A DNA stretch of 64,000 nucleotides from Anseranas semipalmata. Lineage: Eukaryota; Chordata; Aves; Anseriformes; Anseranatidae. Positions 38,262-50,297 of this stretch are shown here, piece by piece. The first letter of the stretch is position 1. Every line of letters starts with the position of its first letter. The notes below the pieces were generated by a model. It saw only the letters and a list, made by a program, of their open reading frames with translations. It was not told where the DNA came from and did not search any database. A program made the position numbers and the translations under genes. The DNA is taken from NCBI GenBank assembly GCA_013399115.1, contig VXAA01003989.1, positions 316,284-380,283 on the forward strand. Reading direction: 5' to 3'.

Positions 38262-41200
38262 GTAAATATTTCTAGTACGAATGTGATTCCTTTTTTTGGT
38301 TCTCACTCCCATGTGGAATAAGTAAGACTTAAAGTAAGGACCTCGTTCACGAAATTTCTGCTGACATCTGTGCTTGCAGGGGTCACATATAAAAATGTCT
38401 ATGAGAATTTGGTGATGCTGAATGTAATGGTTGCATTGGACTGTATCATTGCTTATCCTACCATCGTTTTTTTTCCAAGAAAAGATTCAAAATTTGGGCA
38501 TTTGGGAAGTTGATTTTGGAGTTTTAGGAAACATCAGGTATCTAACTTGAATGTGTTTCAGAGCTTCTAAGACACAAGAGCCTAAGGGCCCTGTTTTTTT
38601 GGCTAGTTCTTTGTCCTCCAGTTGAAGGAATTTGCAGAGACCCATAGTCTCCCTTCTGTTGCACAAGTTAACTGTTTATGAGGTTACATGGTGAACCAAA
38701 CAGTGAAATAATTTGAGTTTAAGATTTCCCTTCACACCTTTATTTTCAACCCTGATGAATTCAACAGTGCAGTGTACCATGCAGTCTTGCAAACAACTGT
38801 TTCTGCACATGATTGAGGAAGCTGTATGGGTAGGAACTTCACAGACCAGCAGTTCCCCCAGATCTATGTCCTCTCTCTTTGTGTGCATTGGGTATGGATG
38901 TGAATATGGACAATGAAAGGAGTAGTATCATAAGTCATCCCCATTACTAAACCAGCACCCTGGGTTAGAGTGCAGTTCCCTGCTTACTTCAAGGTGATGT
39001 TAAGTACAGGCTGTCACTGAAGAAGGTGGTTCCTGCTCTTGAGGGGTCCGATTTCCCCTGCCTCCCTTGTTCTGGCCTTACTGTTCATGAGGCCACATCA
39101 GACAACTGCTGCACAAAAGAGCTGGTTAGCTGCCATCCTCACGGGTGTGCTAAAGATCATGTTGGCGCAATGGGAAGCGCTGAACTGCTCATTTCAGCAG
39201 CAGCTCCTGGCTCCAAGTGATGGTGAACAGCAGAGCTGACCTAGCTCTTGCTGTTGTTCTCCCACGACACAGGGGCTGCTCGTTCCTTTACCCTCTCTTG
39301 TAGCAGCTGTAGAGCCCATCTGATCCCTGTAGCAATCCCTGATGGGGCTACCCATCAATTTGATTCATGTTACTGTAATGCCAGTTGAGAGGCATTGCAG
39401 AACTTAGGAGGCTGGAAATCAGACAGTGTGAATAGTCTCCTCCCCCTGAAAACGAAGTGGTAGTAAAGTAGTATTAAAATCTGACTTAAGTAAGTATGCT
39501 TTACTTTGTGAACTGCTCATGCAACCTCCTGTCAGAAATGTTCTCCCGGGCATTTTAGTTGAAGGCCTATTTTCAGTGAAGCAGTTAATTGGGTGCTTAA
39601 ATTTAAGAACCCACTTCAATCCCATTGAATTCAACTGTTCAGCAATTTAGTACTTAACAGTTGCTTAACTATAGCAGAATGGCAAATTGACCCAGTTTCC
39701 TTTCAGGTGCTCTAGTCAGAGGATTTGCTCTGCTTCTTTCATCTAAGAACAATATTTGTGATGAAATTGAGGTGTCTGTTGAGCTTATATTAAATAGCTG
39801 AGTGTGTAGTATGTGTAAATAAGATCTTACCTATGCAGTAGTAAGTAGCTCTGTATTAGGCTGCAGAAAATACAAGAAATCTTAGCCAAGAGTCTGGAGT
39901 GGTGTCATTAGTGGGCTTTTTTAGTCATGTAGCCAAAAAGCTGTTCACAATTCATTTTGATTACAGTTTGCGCTGGTTTAAATGATGACTCAAGAGCCAA
40001 ATCCTAAATTTGTGCTTCTTTTCCCTTTAGCAATAGTTTCACCATGAGATTTCTTAAAATCTATTTTCATTTTCACATGTATAAATTATAATGTATACCC
40101 AAAGAACTGTGTACAAAATCCATTCTTTCAAATAAGTGACTTTCTTTTGGAAAACCAGGAAGGAACCATTTGACATTAGTTGAAGTTGGGATAAAACTGT
40201 CAGGTATTTTAATATAAAGTTCTCAGGGGCTTGCCTTTCTGTCCTGCTTACCTTCTGAGATGTAATCAACTATTATCCTGTCCTTTCTTCAGTTAACTGA
40301 AGATGTTTGACTGATTCTTATGTGTGGTTGCTAAACAAAAAAAGGCAATGTGGTTTGGGAGAGAAAAAAGCATAATAGTATGGCACTCCACTGCATAATG
40401 ATTGTATAATGTGCTGCAGCTGAATTCAACTTTTGTGGGAGATTTTATCTTCCAAAGCTGGTTGCTTTTTTTGAAAGGAGAGATGTTTTTAAGGAAAGAA
40501 GGTCTTCTTTCTCTCAAGAGAATCCTGTACTGAGATTAGTGAGCATAGTAGGAAAATGTGAGAAAGCTTCCCATGCATGAAAAAGATTCTCATGCTTGAT
40601 AGCTTGTCTTTTTTTTTTTCTCCTATATCAGTCATTACAATAAAGAGTATGCCTCAGCTGGAAGTGTTTTGCTGTATTTAGTAACCCTCAATGGATTCCT
40701 CCTCCATGTTCATAGACATATCCATTTTATCGCAGATTAATTTCTAGCATCCGTAACACCCTTAGGCAAGAAGCTCCACGGGTCTGGTACGCATTGCATC
40801 CCTCTTTTTTTTCTTTTGTCTGTTTTGAACCTAGATTTCACTAGTTTTACTTGATGTCCTCTGGTTGTTAGGTTGGAGGAGATTCCCCTATCTCTTCTAC
40901 AATGAATCCTCTCAGTCTTCTCCAGATGACAAAACTCTGGCTTATTTAATCATTCCTTAAATGGAAGCCATTTCAGGCTCATACTTTGTTGCTCTTCTCT
41001 GATCATTTTTCCATCTTTCCTTTTCAAAATGGGGCACCAAAACTGCACGCAGAATCAAAGACATATGCAAAATACAGGATTTATGCATGTCTGTGTACTG
41101 ATGTTCCTTCATCCTTTCTTAATAATTCTTTCAGAAAAAAAACCCTTGGTCCAAGCACTCACACATTTTAAGTTGTCATCACCATGACTTTTTGTGGTGA

Positions 41201-41398
41201 CTTCTGATTAAAAGTATGTCAGCATAGCTCAGAACATAAGAGATTTCATGATAGTAGCAACACATGCATTTGTTCATTAGTTTTGTTGAACCCTCCAATT
41301 TGTGGCCAGTTGACTGCAAACTGGAAAGCAAAATGAGCTCTTCACATTTTGATAACATAGTGATAATTAAAGAGTTTGTTATTCTTTCATTTTCATAG
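38262..41398 (+). other. MYRIP: MYRIP intron, 3,137 bp
   Basis: AT-rich intron from GTAAAT to a TTTTCATAG acceptor at 41398. Its 3' part contains an old CR1 fragment (listed separately). The rest shows nothing recognisable. Confidence 0.87.
40740..41125 (-). mobile_element. Ancient CR1-type LINE fragment
   Basis: On the + strand the order of blocks matches the reverse complement of an old amniote CR1 3' region: a 'gttttgaacct' block, a 'cctctcagtcttctccag' block, a 'tttgttgctcttctctg' block, and 'aaaatggggcaccaaaactg' followed by 'cacgcag'. The copy is heavily mutated and the ends are blurred. It ends about 270 bases before an exon. No coding capacity remains. Confidence 0.65.
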
Positions 41399-42048
41399 AT
41401 CCTCCTCCTGTTTTACAAAGCACTGATGGAAACTGGGTAGCTTTGCAGAATGTTACTTTGCCTCGTCCTCGAATGCTCGCCAAACCAAAGAGTCAAGTGT
41501 TCGAAGCTTTGGAGAATGAATCCAGCATTGTGTCTGCATATGACGAGATGGGCTCAGACAGCGAGGATGACTACGACTGGAATGTGGCCTTGAACAAGCT
41601 GCAGCGAAGACCTCGGCAATTACCAGATGATTTCTATTATACCAATTCCCAGTATGATTCTGAGTGGGTTTATGGTAATGATCAGTACCAGGCAGTAACC
41701 TCACCTTCCTCTGGGTTATACACCAATACTGAGACACTGTTCTCTGATTCTGAAACATCTTCAGTAAACTCTTCCCAGGAAGCTAAAGGACCTAGCAAAC
41801 TTCTCTGGTTACAAAGCAGAACTCAGAGTGATGTGCCCAGAGTGGAGAAAAAACATTTCCATGGAGAACTGGATGTAAATTTCAATCCACAGGCAACCAG
41901 CTTGGAGTATTCGGATAGCAGTGAGACTGAAGAAGTCCATTATGATTTAGAAAAGAGATCAAGAAGGTGGAGGAAGAGCAAAACAATCTCTGAAGAGTTA
42001 TGTGAAGGAGAAAATCACACAAAAGCCAACATGAAGAATTTAAGTCAG
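41399..42048 (+). CDS. MYRIP: MYRIP large internal exon: acidic/Ser-rich central region
   Basis: The largest exon in the window: two bases completing Asn, then 216 codons ending at NMKNLSQ, with donor GTAATT at 42049. Landmarks shared with human MYRIP are STDGNWVAL near the start, SAYDEMGSDSEDDYDW, LYTNTETLFSDSETSS, HGELDVNFNPQ, and SDSSETEE followed by a basic RRWRKSK stretch. The region is rich in acidic Ser motifs, candidates for casein-kinase-2-type phosphorylation, and is probably mostly disordered. In mammals it covers the end of the myosin VIIa/Va-binding part and the start of the actin-binding part. If the donor is ignored, the frame runs 24 more codons to a TAA at 42121-42123, so intron retention would truncate the protein. 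Confidence 0.98.
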
Positions 42049-43459
42049 GTAATTGTGTTTGATCTTTCTGAATGCAATCTCAAAAAGAGCAGGGCAAAAC
42101 TAATCGAACTGTGCTGGCAATAACATGTGAACTGTGAGTGGAAGGTGGAGTGTTCTTGCAAGCTTTATCCTCCTCATGCTTCATAACCAAGAAGAACCAA
42201 AGGTAAAGTGTTAAATATACCATGCCACTTCAGATGTGCCACTTCCATCTGGTCAATGACATTGCTAACACTGTAAAATATGGTGCTCTTAAAAAAAAAA
42301 ATTATGGTTTGCCAACAGCTAACAAATGTTGAGTAATCACTTGTTGACTTTTTTGTTTGTTTGTTTTAACTCCTTTGTTCATGGAATAAGAAGTAACTCA
42401 TATGCCTGGGAATCCTTGGTGTGCTGTTGTCCTGGTATGAGATAAAGCTAATGAGTAATGGAAATTTAAAAAAGAATGTTTTTGAAATATGGTCCAAGCA
42501 ATGTCTGCTTTTAATTGATCACTTGATTGTTTCAGTTCTGATGTGTTAGGGTGAGTGTTTACAAACTACTTCCATTTAAATAATTTGCCATTTGAGTAAA
42601 AAACAAACAAACCAAATAAGAGCTCAAACTTGGAGAAACTGATCATAAAAGTTGAAGACAGCAAAGCACTCCCCAAACATTAATTTTAAACAACAAGTGT
42701 GAGATAACCAGAAAGTAAAGAAGTCTTCTCTGTTTAAAATTTGTCCGGGCTGGGGACTGATATTATGCTGATATTTTCAGCAGTGCAAACACACTTCTAA
42801 CTCTGCATGAGGAGAATACTGAACCCTCGTTCAATTCCATTTCCTATGTCCTACTCACATCCTGTAGCTGGACCATTGCTCCAGTAGAACGATGGTGAGC
42901 CTGAAGCAAGGATCTAAATGCTGTCTTCGCCCTATACCTCTGACTACAGGCAACCTGATCCAATCTTTAAAGCTGTCTGAGCAATCTTAGGATGTCTGGA
43001 ATTGTTTTTCTTTGCTTATGGTACCAGCCTGTATCTCCCATAGAAAAACATCAGTACAGCTGATCCTGAGTCAAGATTAGGGTTCTAGGATTTGAGCAGG
43101 TTTTAATGCTGGGTAAACTATAGTTAATTCTGTATCTATTCCATCTGCTTTTAGGAGACAGGTGTACTGATTCATTTACGGTCATATCCTCATACATTTA
43201 TGATCTACAGTTGTTGAAGGGGACTTAAGTATGATAATATGCTCCAACAACATATCAGTGGCCATTAACAGCTACTTAGAGCATCAGGCAGAATTACAGG
43301 ACTTTCCAAGGACTGCATAAAGACCATATTTTGTACATAAACTTCTGCATTTCCATTTCTGGCTTTGCATATTTGTGCATGTTCTCTGTGTGTGTGTGTC
43401 TGTATTCATATTGTCTTTCTATATACTACTGCTCTGCAGAGTATAGATGAGCAGAGCTC

Positions 43460-43464
43460 ACAGG
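43460..43464. repeat. Target-site duplication, left copy (ACAGG)
   Basis: Five bases immediately before the LTR's TG terminus, identical to the five bases after its CA terminus. Confidence 0.88.
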
Positions 43465-43648
43465 TGTGGTGGTTTTACCCTGCTGGGCAGTTGAACTCCA
43501 CTGCAACTGCTCTTTCACTGCCCCTTCTCAAAGGAAAAGGGGGAGAAAACACGATGGGAAGGGCTCAAGGATTGAGATAGGGACAGAGAGATCACTCACC
43601 AGTTACCGTCACGGGCAAAACAGACTCAGCATAGGGAGATTAATATAA

Positions 43649-43654
43649 TTTATT
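43649..43654 (-). promoter_or_regulatory. LTR polyadenylation signal (AATAAA)
   Basis: TTTATT on the + strand reads AATAAA on the - strand. It is placed where the R region of an antisense LTR would lie, and is the main basis for the orientation call. Activity is not known. Confidence 0.6.
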
Positions 43655-43819
43655 GCCTGTCACTAGCAGACTAGAGCAGTGAGAAACTACAAGCAAACTA
43701 AAAACACCTTCCCACACCCACCCTCTCCTACCTCCTCCCCCCGAGCGGCGCAGGGGAAGGGGAATGGGGGCTGCGGTCAGTCCCTAACGCTGCGTCTCTG
43801 CCGCTCCTTCACGGTCACT

Positions 43820-44230
43820 CTCTGCCCCTGCTCCACATGGGGTCCCTCCCACGGGATGCCGTCCTTCCTGAGCTGGTCCTGCTTGGGCTTCCCACAGGCT
43901 GCAGCTCTCCAAGAACTGCCCCAACATGGGTCCGTACCACGGGGTCCATCCCTCAGGACCAAACTGCTCCAACATGGCTCCCCCACGGGTGGCAGCTCCC
44001 GCCAGGCCTCCTGCTCCTGCGTGGGCTCCTCTCCACGGGATGCAGCTCCGGCCCGGGGCCTGCTCCTGCGGGGGCTCCCATGGGCCGCAGCCTCCTTCAG
44101 GCCACATCCACCTGCTCCATGGGGGCTCCTCCATGGCTGCAGCGTGGAGATCTGCTCCGTGTGGTGCCCATGGGCTGCAGGGGGACGGCCTGCTCCACCA
44201 TGGGCCTCTCCACGGGCCGCAGGGGAACTT
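43820..44230 (-). repeat. Degenerate tandem repeats within the LTR
   Basis: Several imperfect copies of a unit of roughly 30-70 bases recur, built around 'ctgctccaacatgg'-like and 'ccacgggctgcagg'-like blocks. Such arrays are typical of the U3 region of this LTR type. They give the high GC and many CpG sites and explain the overlapping long open frames. Confidence 0.7.
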
Positions 44231-44531
44231 CTGCTGTGACGCCTGGAGCCCCTCCTGCCCTCCTTCTGCACTGACCTGGGTGCCTGCAGGGCTGTTTCTC
44301 ACTCCTCTCTCCCAGCTGCTGTTGTGCAGCAGTTTTTTCCCATTCTTAACTCTGTTCTCACAGAGGCCCAGCCAGCATCGCTCACTGGCTCAACTGTGGC
44401 CAGCAGCGGGTCCCTTTTGGAGCCGGCTGGAGCTGGCTCTGATCTGGCATGGGCCAGCTGCTGGGCTCTGCTCACAGAGGCCACCCCTGCAGTCCCCTGC
44501 TACCAAACCCTTGCCATGCAAACCTGATACA

Positions 44532-44536
44532 ACAGG
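44532..44536. repeat. Target-site duplication, right copy (ACAGG)
   Basis: Five bases directly after the LTR's CA terminus, matching the left copy exactly. This marks a single integration event and defines the empty site. Confidence 0.88.
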
Positions 44537-46000
44537 TTAGGTCCTGGAGATGTTCCTCAAGTAGAGAACAGAGGCAGGGTGCTTCCAGACATACATGACT
44601 GCATCCTTCAGCAGATCAGTGTGTATTTTAAAGAGCAAGCTGGTGCAGAAAATGATTGTTCTTTCCAACTCTCTTGTGAGTTGAGTTGCATCTTCAGGGC
44701 TACTTGGACCTCTCTGTTGTGCTCAAAATGGTTTAGGATTCTGAGCCATTCTCCCCCTCGTTTTACCTTAGGCAAAAAGAGACTGTTCCTGCTCTCCCAC
44801 TCCCTCAGCCACAGTGGGGCACGCAGCGGCACTCTGGCTCCAGATCATGCTAATATTTTTAAAGCAATGAAATTCTCACTTTGAAGTTTATGTATAATAA
44901 TATGGGTGGGTGTGCATGCGTTGCGTTTGTGTTTGGACACACACAGACCCTGGTGGCTGACATGACAGTTGGTGCCCGCCAGCTGCCATCTGTTCCTCCA
45001 ACCCCTGGTAGGGAAAGCACCGCTTGGAACAGGAATGGACTGGCCAGTACAATTTATAGCAGGGATGTTGCTAGGGGTGAGAAATTCTAGGAAGCAATTA
45101 AAATGATGCAGAGCATAAGGAAAGTGATTTGAGGTATGATACTAAACTAATTGGGCATCATTTGTATTGCTTAGAAAAATGAGATTAAAGAGATGTCAGG
45201 ATCTCATACAGTCCCCAGAGTAATGTATTGATCTAGGTAAAATGATGGAGACTGCAGCAGAGAGAGCCCTGCGTGTGAACAGTTTGCACAAAATGGTAGC
45301 ATACATGCATAGTAAACTGCAAACTGTAAACTTAAGGAAGCTTCATTGTTTGGAGTTAAGCCAGTCATAGATTTTTCAAACGCTGAGATTAGTGAGAATT
45401 CACTGAAACCAAACAAAATGCTCTTCTAAACCATGTTGCATCAAGACATCAGACACTGAACAACTCATTGTTATGTAAATGACAGTGGAGAAACATACTT
45501 TTTCCTTATTTTACTGTGTTATAATAATAACAGGATAACTTGTTAACCATTATGTTTTCATCAGCATTGTAGAACAAGATTTCAGTTTAGCAGTCTAAAC
45601 ATTGGGTTTTCTTTTTTAATTTTCAAATAGTGAAGATTGCTTGCTTGTTTGCTGCTGAGACTCACAGTAAAATGAAAGCGGGTCCTTTCCTCTCTCCCTG
45701 CTCCAAATCTGGAGAGATGTTAGCAGTAACATTCTGGCAGTAACAATTGCAGTCATTTCATAACTCACAACTGAATTTCTAAGCATATATATTTTTTTTA
45801 ATCCAGATTTAGTACCTAGATTAGAATAATGCTGTGGCATTTCTTAAGATGTATTTTAGGCTCAAAACTAGAATGCTGACTTTGTATCTGACAGAAAATT
45901 TATTGTGTGAAGTCTGGAGTGACTTAAAAAGGGAAACCTGAAAACACTCAGATGTGCTGAGTTTGGGGAGACTTTTTGCCACTTTATGATAGGTAAATGA

Positions 46001-46022
46001 ACAACCTGCTTTAGCAGGTTGT
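46001..46022. repeat. Near-perfect 22-bp palindrome
   Basis: ACAACCTGCT and AGCAGGTTGT are exact reverse complements separated by TT. It is an intronic inverted repeat of unknown role. Confidence 0.85.
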
Positions 46023-49000
46023 CTGCAGATATGCTGTAAACATGGTCATGAAGCAGGTAGAGCGGGACATGAAAACTGTCCTGATAAAACCAAAGTCCTA
46101 CTGTAACAAGTTTCTGATTGCTTGTGTAGCACAGAAGACAAATTCCTGGGGAACCTGAATTGAGAAGTGCAACTTTACATCTACCTTCCCTGATTTTAAT
46201 GGCAATTATTTTCCAAATTGTCACTTTGTTACAAGAAATGGCCACTTAAACCATCAATCTGTCTGTTTTCACCATCATCATTATTGTTGTTGTTGTTTTA
46301 TTGACTTTCATTATATTTTTGGGAGGAGGAAATGTTGCTTATTGTAGTTGTAATTCTTACACGTCTGATGGAAACTGGAGTCACTTAATTGCTTCCAGTG
46401 AAGGAAGTGCCCTGATTATGAGTTTGCTTTTATGAGAAGACCCTATCTGTTAATTACAGCTGTCCTGCCCCTCCTGCCCTGCAGCCAGGTAAGGGGCGCA
46501 CGCTGCTGGACTGCCAGTCCCCACGGGATGGCGCTTGGGGTGTATTTATTGAAAATAGCTGCCCTGAAATTACATCGTCTCTCACTGAGAAACTGCCTGC
46601 AAGCCTCGCAGTTTGTGTCGTCTTCTGAAAACTGTAGTTTCTAATCTCTGTTTCCTATCTGAATTAAGCTTTTTGTCCAGGGTTTATAATGTAGCAGGGA
46701 TTTGCTTCTGGAGCCTCCTGGCCAGTACTTTGCTTGCTTTATGTTCACACTTTTGTGTTCACTAAGATTATATTGAGTTATCAGCCATTTGCATGCAAGA
46801 ATTTGTCAAGTGTGTATTAGGTAAGGTGTATTTCCTATTTCATTGCCTGCTGAAGGATTTACGCTTGCATTAGAAAGACTTGATTTACTTTTAGTGAGAC
46901 TGGGTTTATGGCTCTGTCAGTCTGCCAGGCCCTCACTGAAGCTCTGTTTCCAGATAGACCAGTGGCCTTTTATTCTTGTTTGCAGATGTTAGTGTTATTT
47001 GCTGCTGATAGATACAAATGGGAATTTACACAATGATTTATATGAACACAAGGATGTTGTTAAACTTACCAGACAGAGCAAAAGCATGACCAGTAAAGAA
47101 TCATGAAGTTTAAGATAGCATAGCATCTGTTAAATAAATAATAATAATACCTTTCAATGTATTTATTATTTTTATTTGTTGTCACTGCTTCTAATGCATT
47201 TTTAATCTGTTAATCCATCTCATCACAAGTAGTTCACTGCCACCATCTGAAGAGCTCAACACACAAGCCAAGCAGCCTACCAATAACTGAAACGGCAAAG
47301 TGTAGCATTACAGGATATCATTATCTCTGCATGTAAGCAGGAACTAACAATTCTTGCAAATGTAAATACTCTAAGCAGAAAGATGGATAATAAGACATAC
47401 CTGAATCCAGCTGTAATAACATTAACACCCTCAAGGTGTGTCCTCCCCCCAAGAAAAGATGTGTATTCATAACACAAATTTAGCTAAGCAGAATAAAACC
47501 CTAGGGATGCCAAGGCAGTTCATGACTTTCACCTGTGCTGGCAAATGTAGCAAAAAGCTGTTTCCCTTCTAGTGAATTAGGAAAGTTCCTTTACATGTAT
47601 TGAAGCGTAAGCTAGGATTGGGAACATGTTGGTGACGGTGTCACATGTGGCTAAGCAGCTTGCTGCTGCCCAAAGAGGAGTCCCTGCTTCCTGTCTGCCT
47701 TCCCTCCCACTGCCATGGTCCAGTCATGTCCTACATCAGCTGTAGCACACACTTGGAGCCCTTTGCTCCACACAACTCCTTACAACAGGATGAAGGACAG
47801 GAAGGTTCAGGACAGTTCCTTCAGTAGCACATGAGCTCACCTTGTCTCAAAAAACTACATCCTCGATTTTTCATCCTGCTGAAGCTGCGCAGCTTAGCAA
47901 TATTGTCCCACCAGGCCTTCATCCGAAATGCATGGGAAGCCAGCTGGAGGAGTCCAGGTGATTTCACCGAGCTTTGGGTAGAGGCAGTAGAGGTCAACCC
48001 AACAGGTGTGGCCATGTGTGATCTAGGAGACTGGCATTTTTTCAGGATCAAGAGGAGTTGCGACTCTGCCATTCTACTATGGATTCTTGTGTACATTACT
48101 ATTCTGATAGAGCTGCCAAGCAGATCTATATAAGAGGCCCACAGAGGGACTGTGCACATCTTGCTATCTGCATGGTATGGCAATGAGGTAGAAATGTGGG
48201 AAAACCTGCACCTCTGGACTGACAGCCTTCCTCACTGCTCTGCTTGGTTTTTACACAGCTTATTTAAACAAGATTATTAAACTTTTATCTTTGCAAGTTT
48301 GATCTGCTCAAATGTCTGCATAGAATGGTGTTTTTTTCTCTCCCTTGCAGACTTGACCCCAAGGTAAACTGTACTCCTCCCGCGTAGACATTGCTAGAGG
48401 AAGCCCACATTCGTGGAGCAGAGCTGTCAGAACTCACTAGCAAGTCTCGTAATCCTAAACCACGTGATTTGGTAGATGGGAGAGTAGGCCTTTGGAGGTA
48501 TCTATTAAATAAATGCAAGTACCTCAATTAAATAAAGAAGGATTCTAGTAATTAGCTGAGACTGGATAACTAATAATAAATATCTCAAGTTTAATATGAT
48601 GTATCTCCACTAAACTGTATTCTCCTAAAATACAAGTGCACTGTTTAGCTGTGCTTTCTGTTGTATAAATTCTCTAAATTATGATCGTTTTTCTCGAAAT
48701 TGATGGTTAGATGGATTCAGCAACAACTTTCAGATTTTATAGTAGTTTAGCAACATGTATTTTTCGTTACCAAATTGTTGGAGGGGGATGTAATGAATTG
48801 TTGTGTGAAATGCAAGATATGTCAGAAAAAAATCTCTTATTATGATTTGAGGAAGCACGATTGTGGTAAATATAGATTTTTTTTTATTAAAAATTTGAAG
48901 TGATACCAGTCTTCTAAATGCACATAGAAGCATATCATAACATATTATAAAACCAAAGTGGAAACTCACTGATTTGAAATCCTGTTCTTGATCTTATACA

Positions 49001-49547
49001 GAACAGTTTGGAAGCTCATTTGACAGAAAAGACCTTTTATTCTGCGAAATCTGATTGTACAAGGAAAAAACTAAATTTCAGCATAATCCTGTGGTTCCCC
49101 ATTTATTATGGCTAGTCATGTATTTTCATTCCTGATTTCTAAAAGCACTTTCTACATTCTGAAAGTGAGCTATAAAGCAATAATCTAGTTGTGTAATTGA
49201 TTCACAGATAACTGCAGACAAAAATTAGTTCAGAAAGCTGTGAAAGTGCTAGACAATACAGTAGAGTTTACTCTATGAGAGATGAAGGCTGAAACTACAA
49301 ACATGATGTGTCAATCCATTATGAGCACTTGGGTAGGTAGGGTTTCTGAGGGAGCTGTCGGAGTTAACGTTTCCAGTGAAAATTGGAGGTAATTGGTCCA
49401 TCCATAAATACTGCTGCTGAGCCTGCAGAGAGAGTAGCTGTGCAAAGCAAATCTCCTGTTTATGTATTTCCAAATGAATGGTAAAGAAAACACACTTTTA
49501 GTCTCTCCAGCCATGTCTGGTCCTGTCACAGTAGGAGAGTATAAAGT

Positions 49548-49590
49548 AAATAGGAATAATTTCCTGGCAAATAGGAATAATTTCCTATTT
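49548..49590. repeat. 21-bp-period tandem duplication with palindromic unit
   Basis: AAATAGGAATAATTTCCT occurs at 49548-49565 and again at 49569-49586. The second copy, extended to 49590, is an inverted repeat with AAATAGGAA and TTCCTATTT arms. Confidence 0.85.
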
Positions 49591-50257
49591 GAAAATTGCT
49601 CCAAATCACCATCTTAGACCTGCTCCAATGTGTCTGCCACTTCTGGGTCCCAGCCTGCATTCTTTATAGCCTCCTCCTGGATGTTTTTGTCATGATTATG
49701 CTCTGTTTCAAAGAATTTTTCACTTCTGAAACCTGTCACATTCCACCTTTATGTACTTGACTGAAGCACTAAACAAAGTGACCAATTATTCTGAGCTCTC
49801 TCTTAGCAGTCAGCAGAGAGAGAAGACCATTTCCAGAAGCCAGTTAATGTTATAGGTGGCCTGGGTCGTTCTGGGAGATGCTGTCTCTCTCCGTGGATTG
49901 TAGTGGGAAACTGGGTCCTAATTAGACAGCACAGATCCAGAAAATGAGTTGGTACGTATCTGGACATTAGTTTTTGGTTTAGCCATCAGACATTTTCAGA
50001 TTTCCTGCAAGTAAAAACATAATCTCCTTTCCACATATTTAAATGTTGGGCAGGCACCATACCAGACAGACTTGTAAAAGGATTTTGCTTTTCTTCTATT
50101 CAGCCTGCAAAGTGAAGGACATGTCATGGTCAAGTCTGTAACACCCACCATATTTAACCAAACATCTCAGTACTTCCCACCTTTAAGGATCCAGAAGTAA
50201 GAAAAGAAGGTGTTCCTGAAGATTGAACCTGAAGGAGTTCATCATTTTCCAAATTCA

Positions 50258-50297
50258 TTTTCCAGACACCAACCTGAAGGAGGTTGGTGTTTGAAAA
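50258..50297. repeat. Inverted repeat with perfect 10-bp core, near an exon
   Basis: ACACCAACCT (50266-50275) and AGGTTGGTGT (50281-50290) are exact complements around a GAAGG loop. With one bulge the stem can be extended by about seven more pairs. A smaller hairpin containing the same CTGAAGGAG core lies at 50225-50240. The next exon starts about 550 bases downstream. Confidence 0.8.

Larger units (their letters stand above)
43465..44531 (-). mobile_element. Solo LTR of an avian endogenous retrovirus, with 5-bp target duplication
   Basis: A 1,067-bp GC-rich block begins TGTGGTGG and ends GATACA, so it has the TG...CA termini of an LTR. It is flanked by the perfect 5-base direct repeat ACAGG (43460-43464 and 44532-44536). 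The only clear poly(A) signal, AATAAA, reads on the - strand at 43649-43654, about 185 bases from the 43465 end. This puts U3 at the 44531 side and the LTR antisense to MYRIP. No internal viral genes, primer-binding site or second LTR are present, so it is a recombination-derived solo LTR. The sequence resembles an LTR family common in birds; a 5-bp duplication fits ERVL-like integration, though the class is inferred. Open frames within it on both strands are by-products of high GC. Confidence 0.9.

Noticed and set aside
43740..44300. Possible CpG-island gene promoter
   Set aside because: The CpG-rich block is fully contained within the LTR borders and is in the middle of an intron, so the mobile element explains it.
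43679..44540. Several long overlapping open frames (up to about 200 codons) on both strands
   Set aside because: They lie inside the GC-rich solo LTR with internal repeats. GC richness removes stops in many frames at once, and no protein family is recognisable.
46470..46490. Splice-donor-like CAG|GTAAGG after a C/T-rich stretch
   Set aside because: No open, phase-compatible exon with a proper acceptor is evident just upstream.
48127..48134. TATATAAG as a TATA-box promoter
   Set aside because: A single 8-mer in AT-rich intron with no downstream gene, initiator or CpG context is expected by chance.
47821..48183. 120-codon (-) and 100-codon (+) open frames
   Set aside because: They overlap each other, lack known motifs and are not bounded by splice signals in phase with MYRIP.
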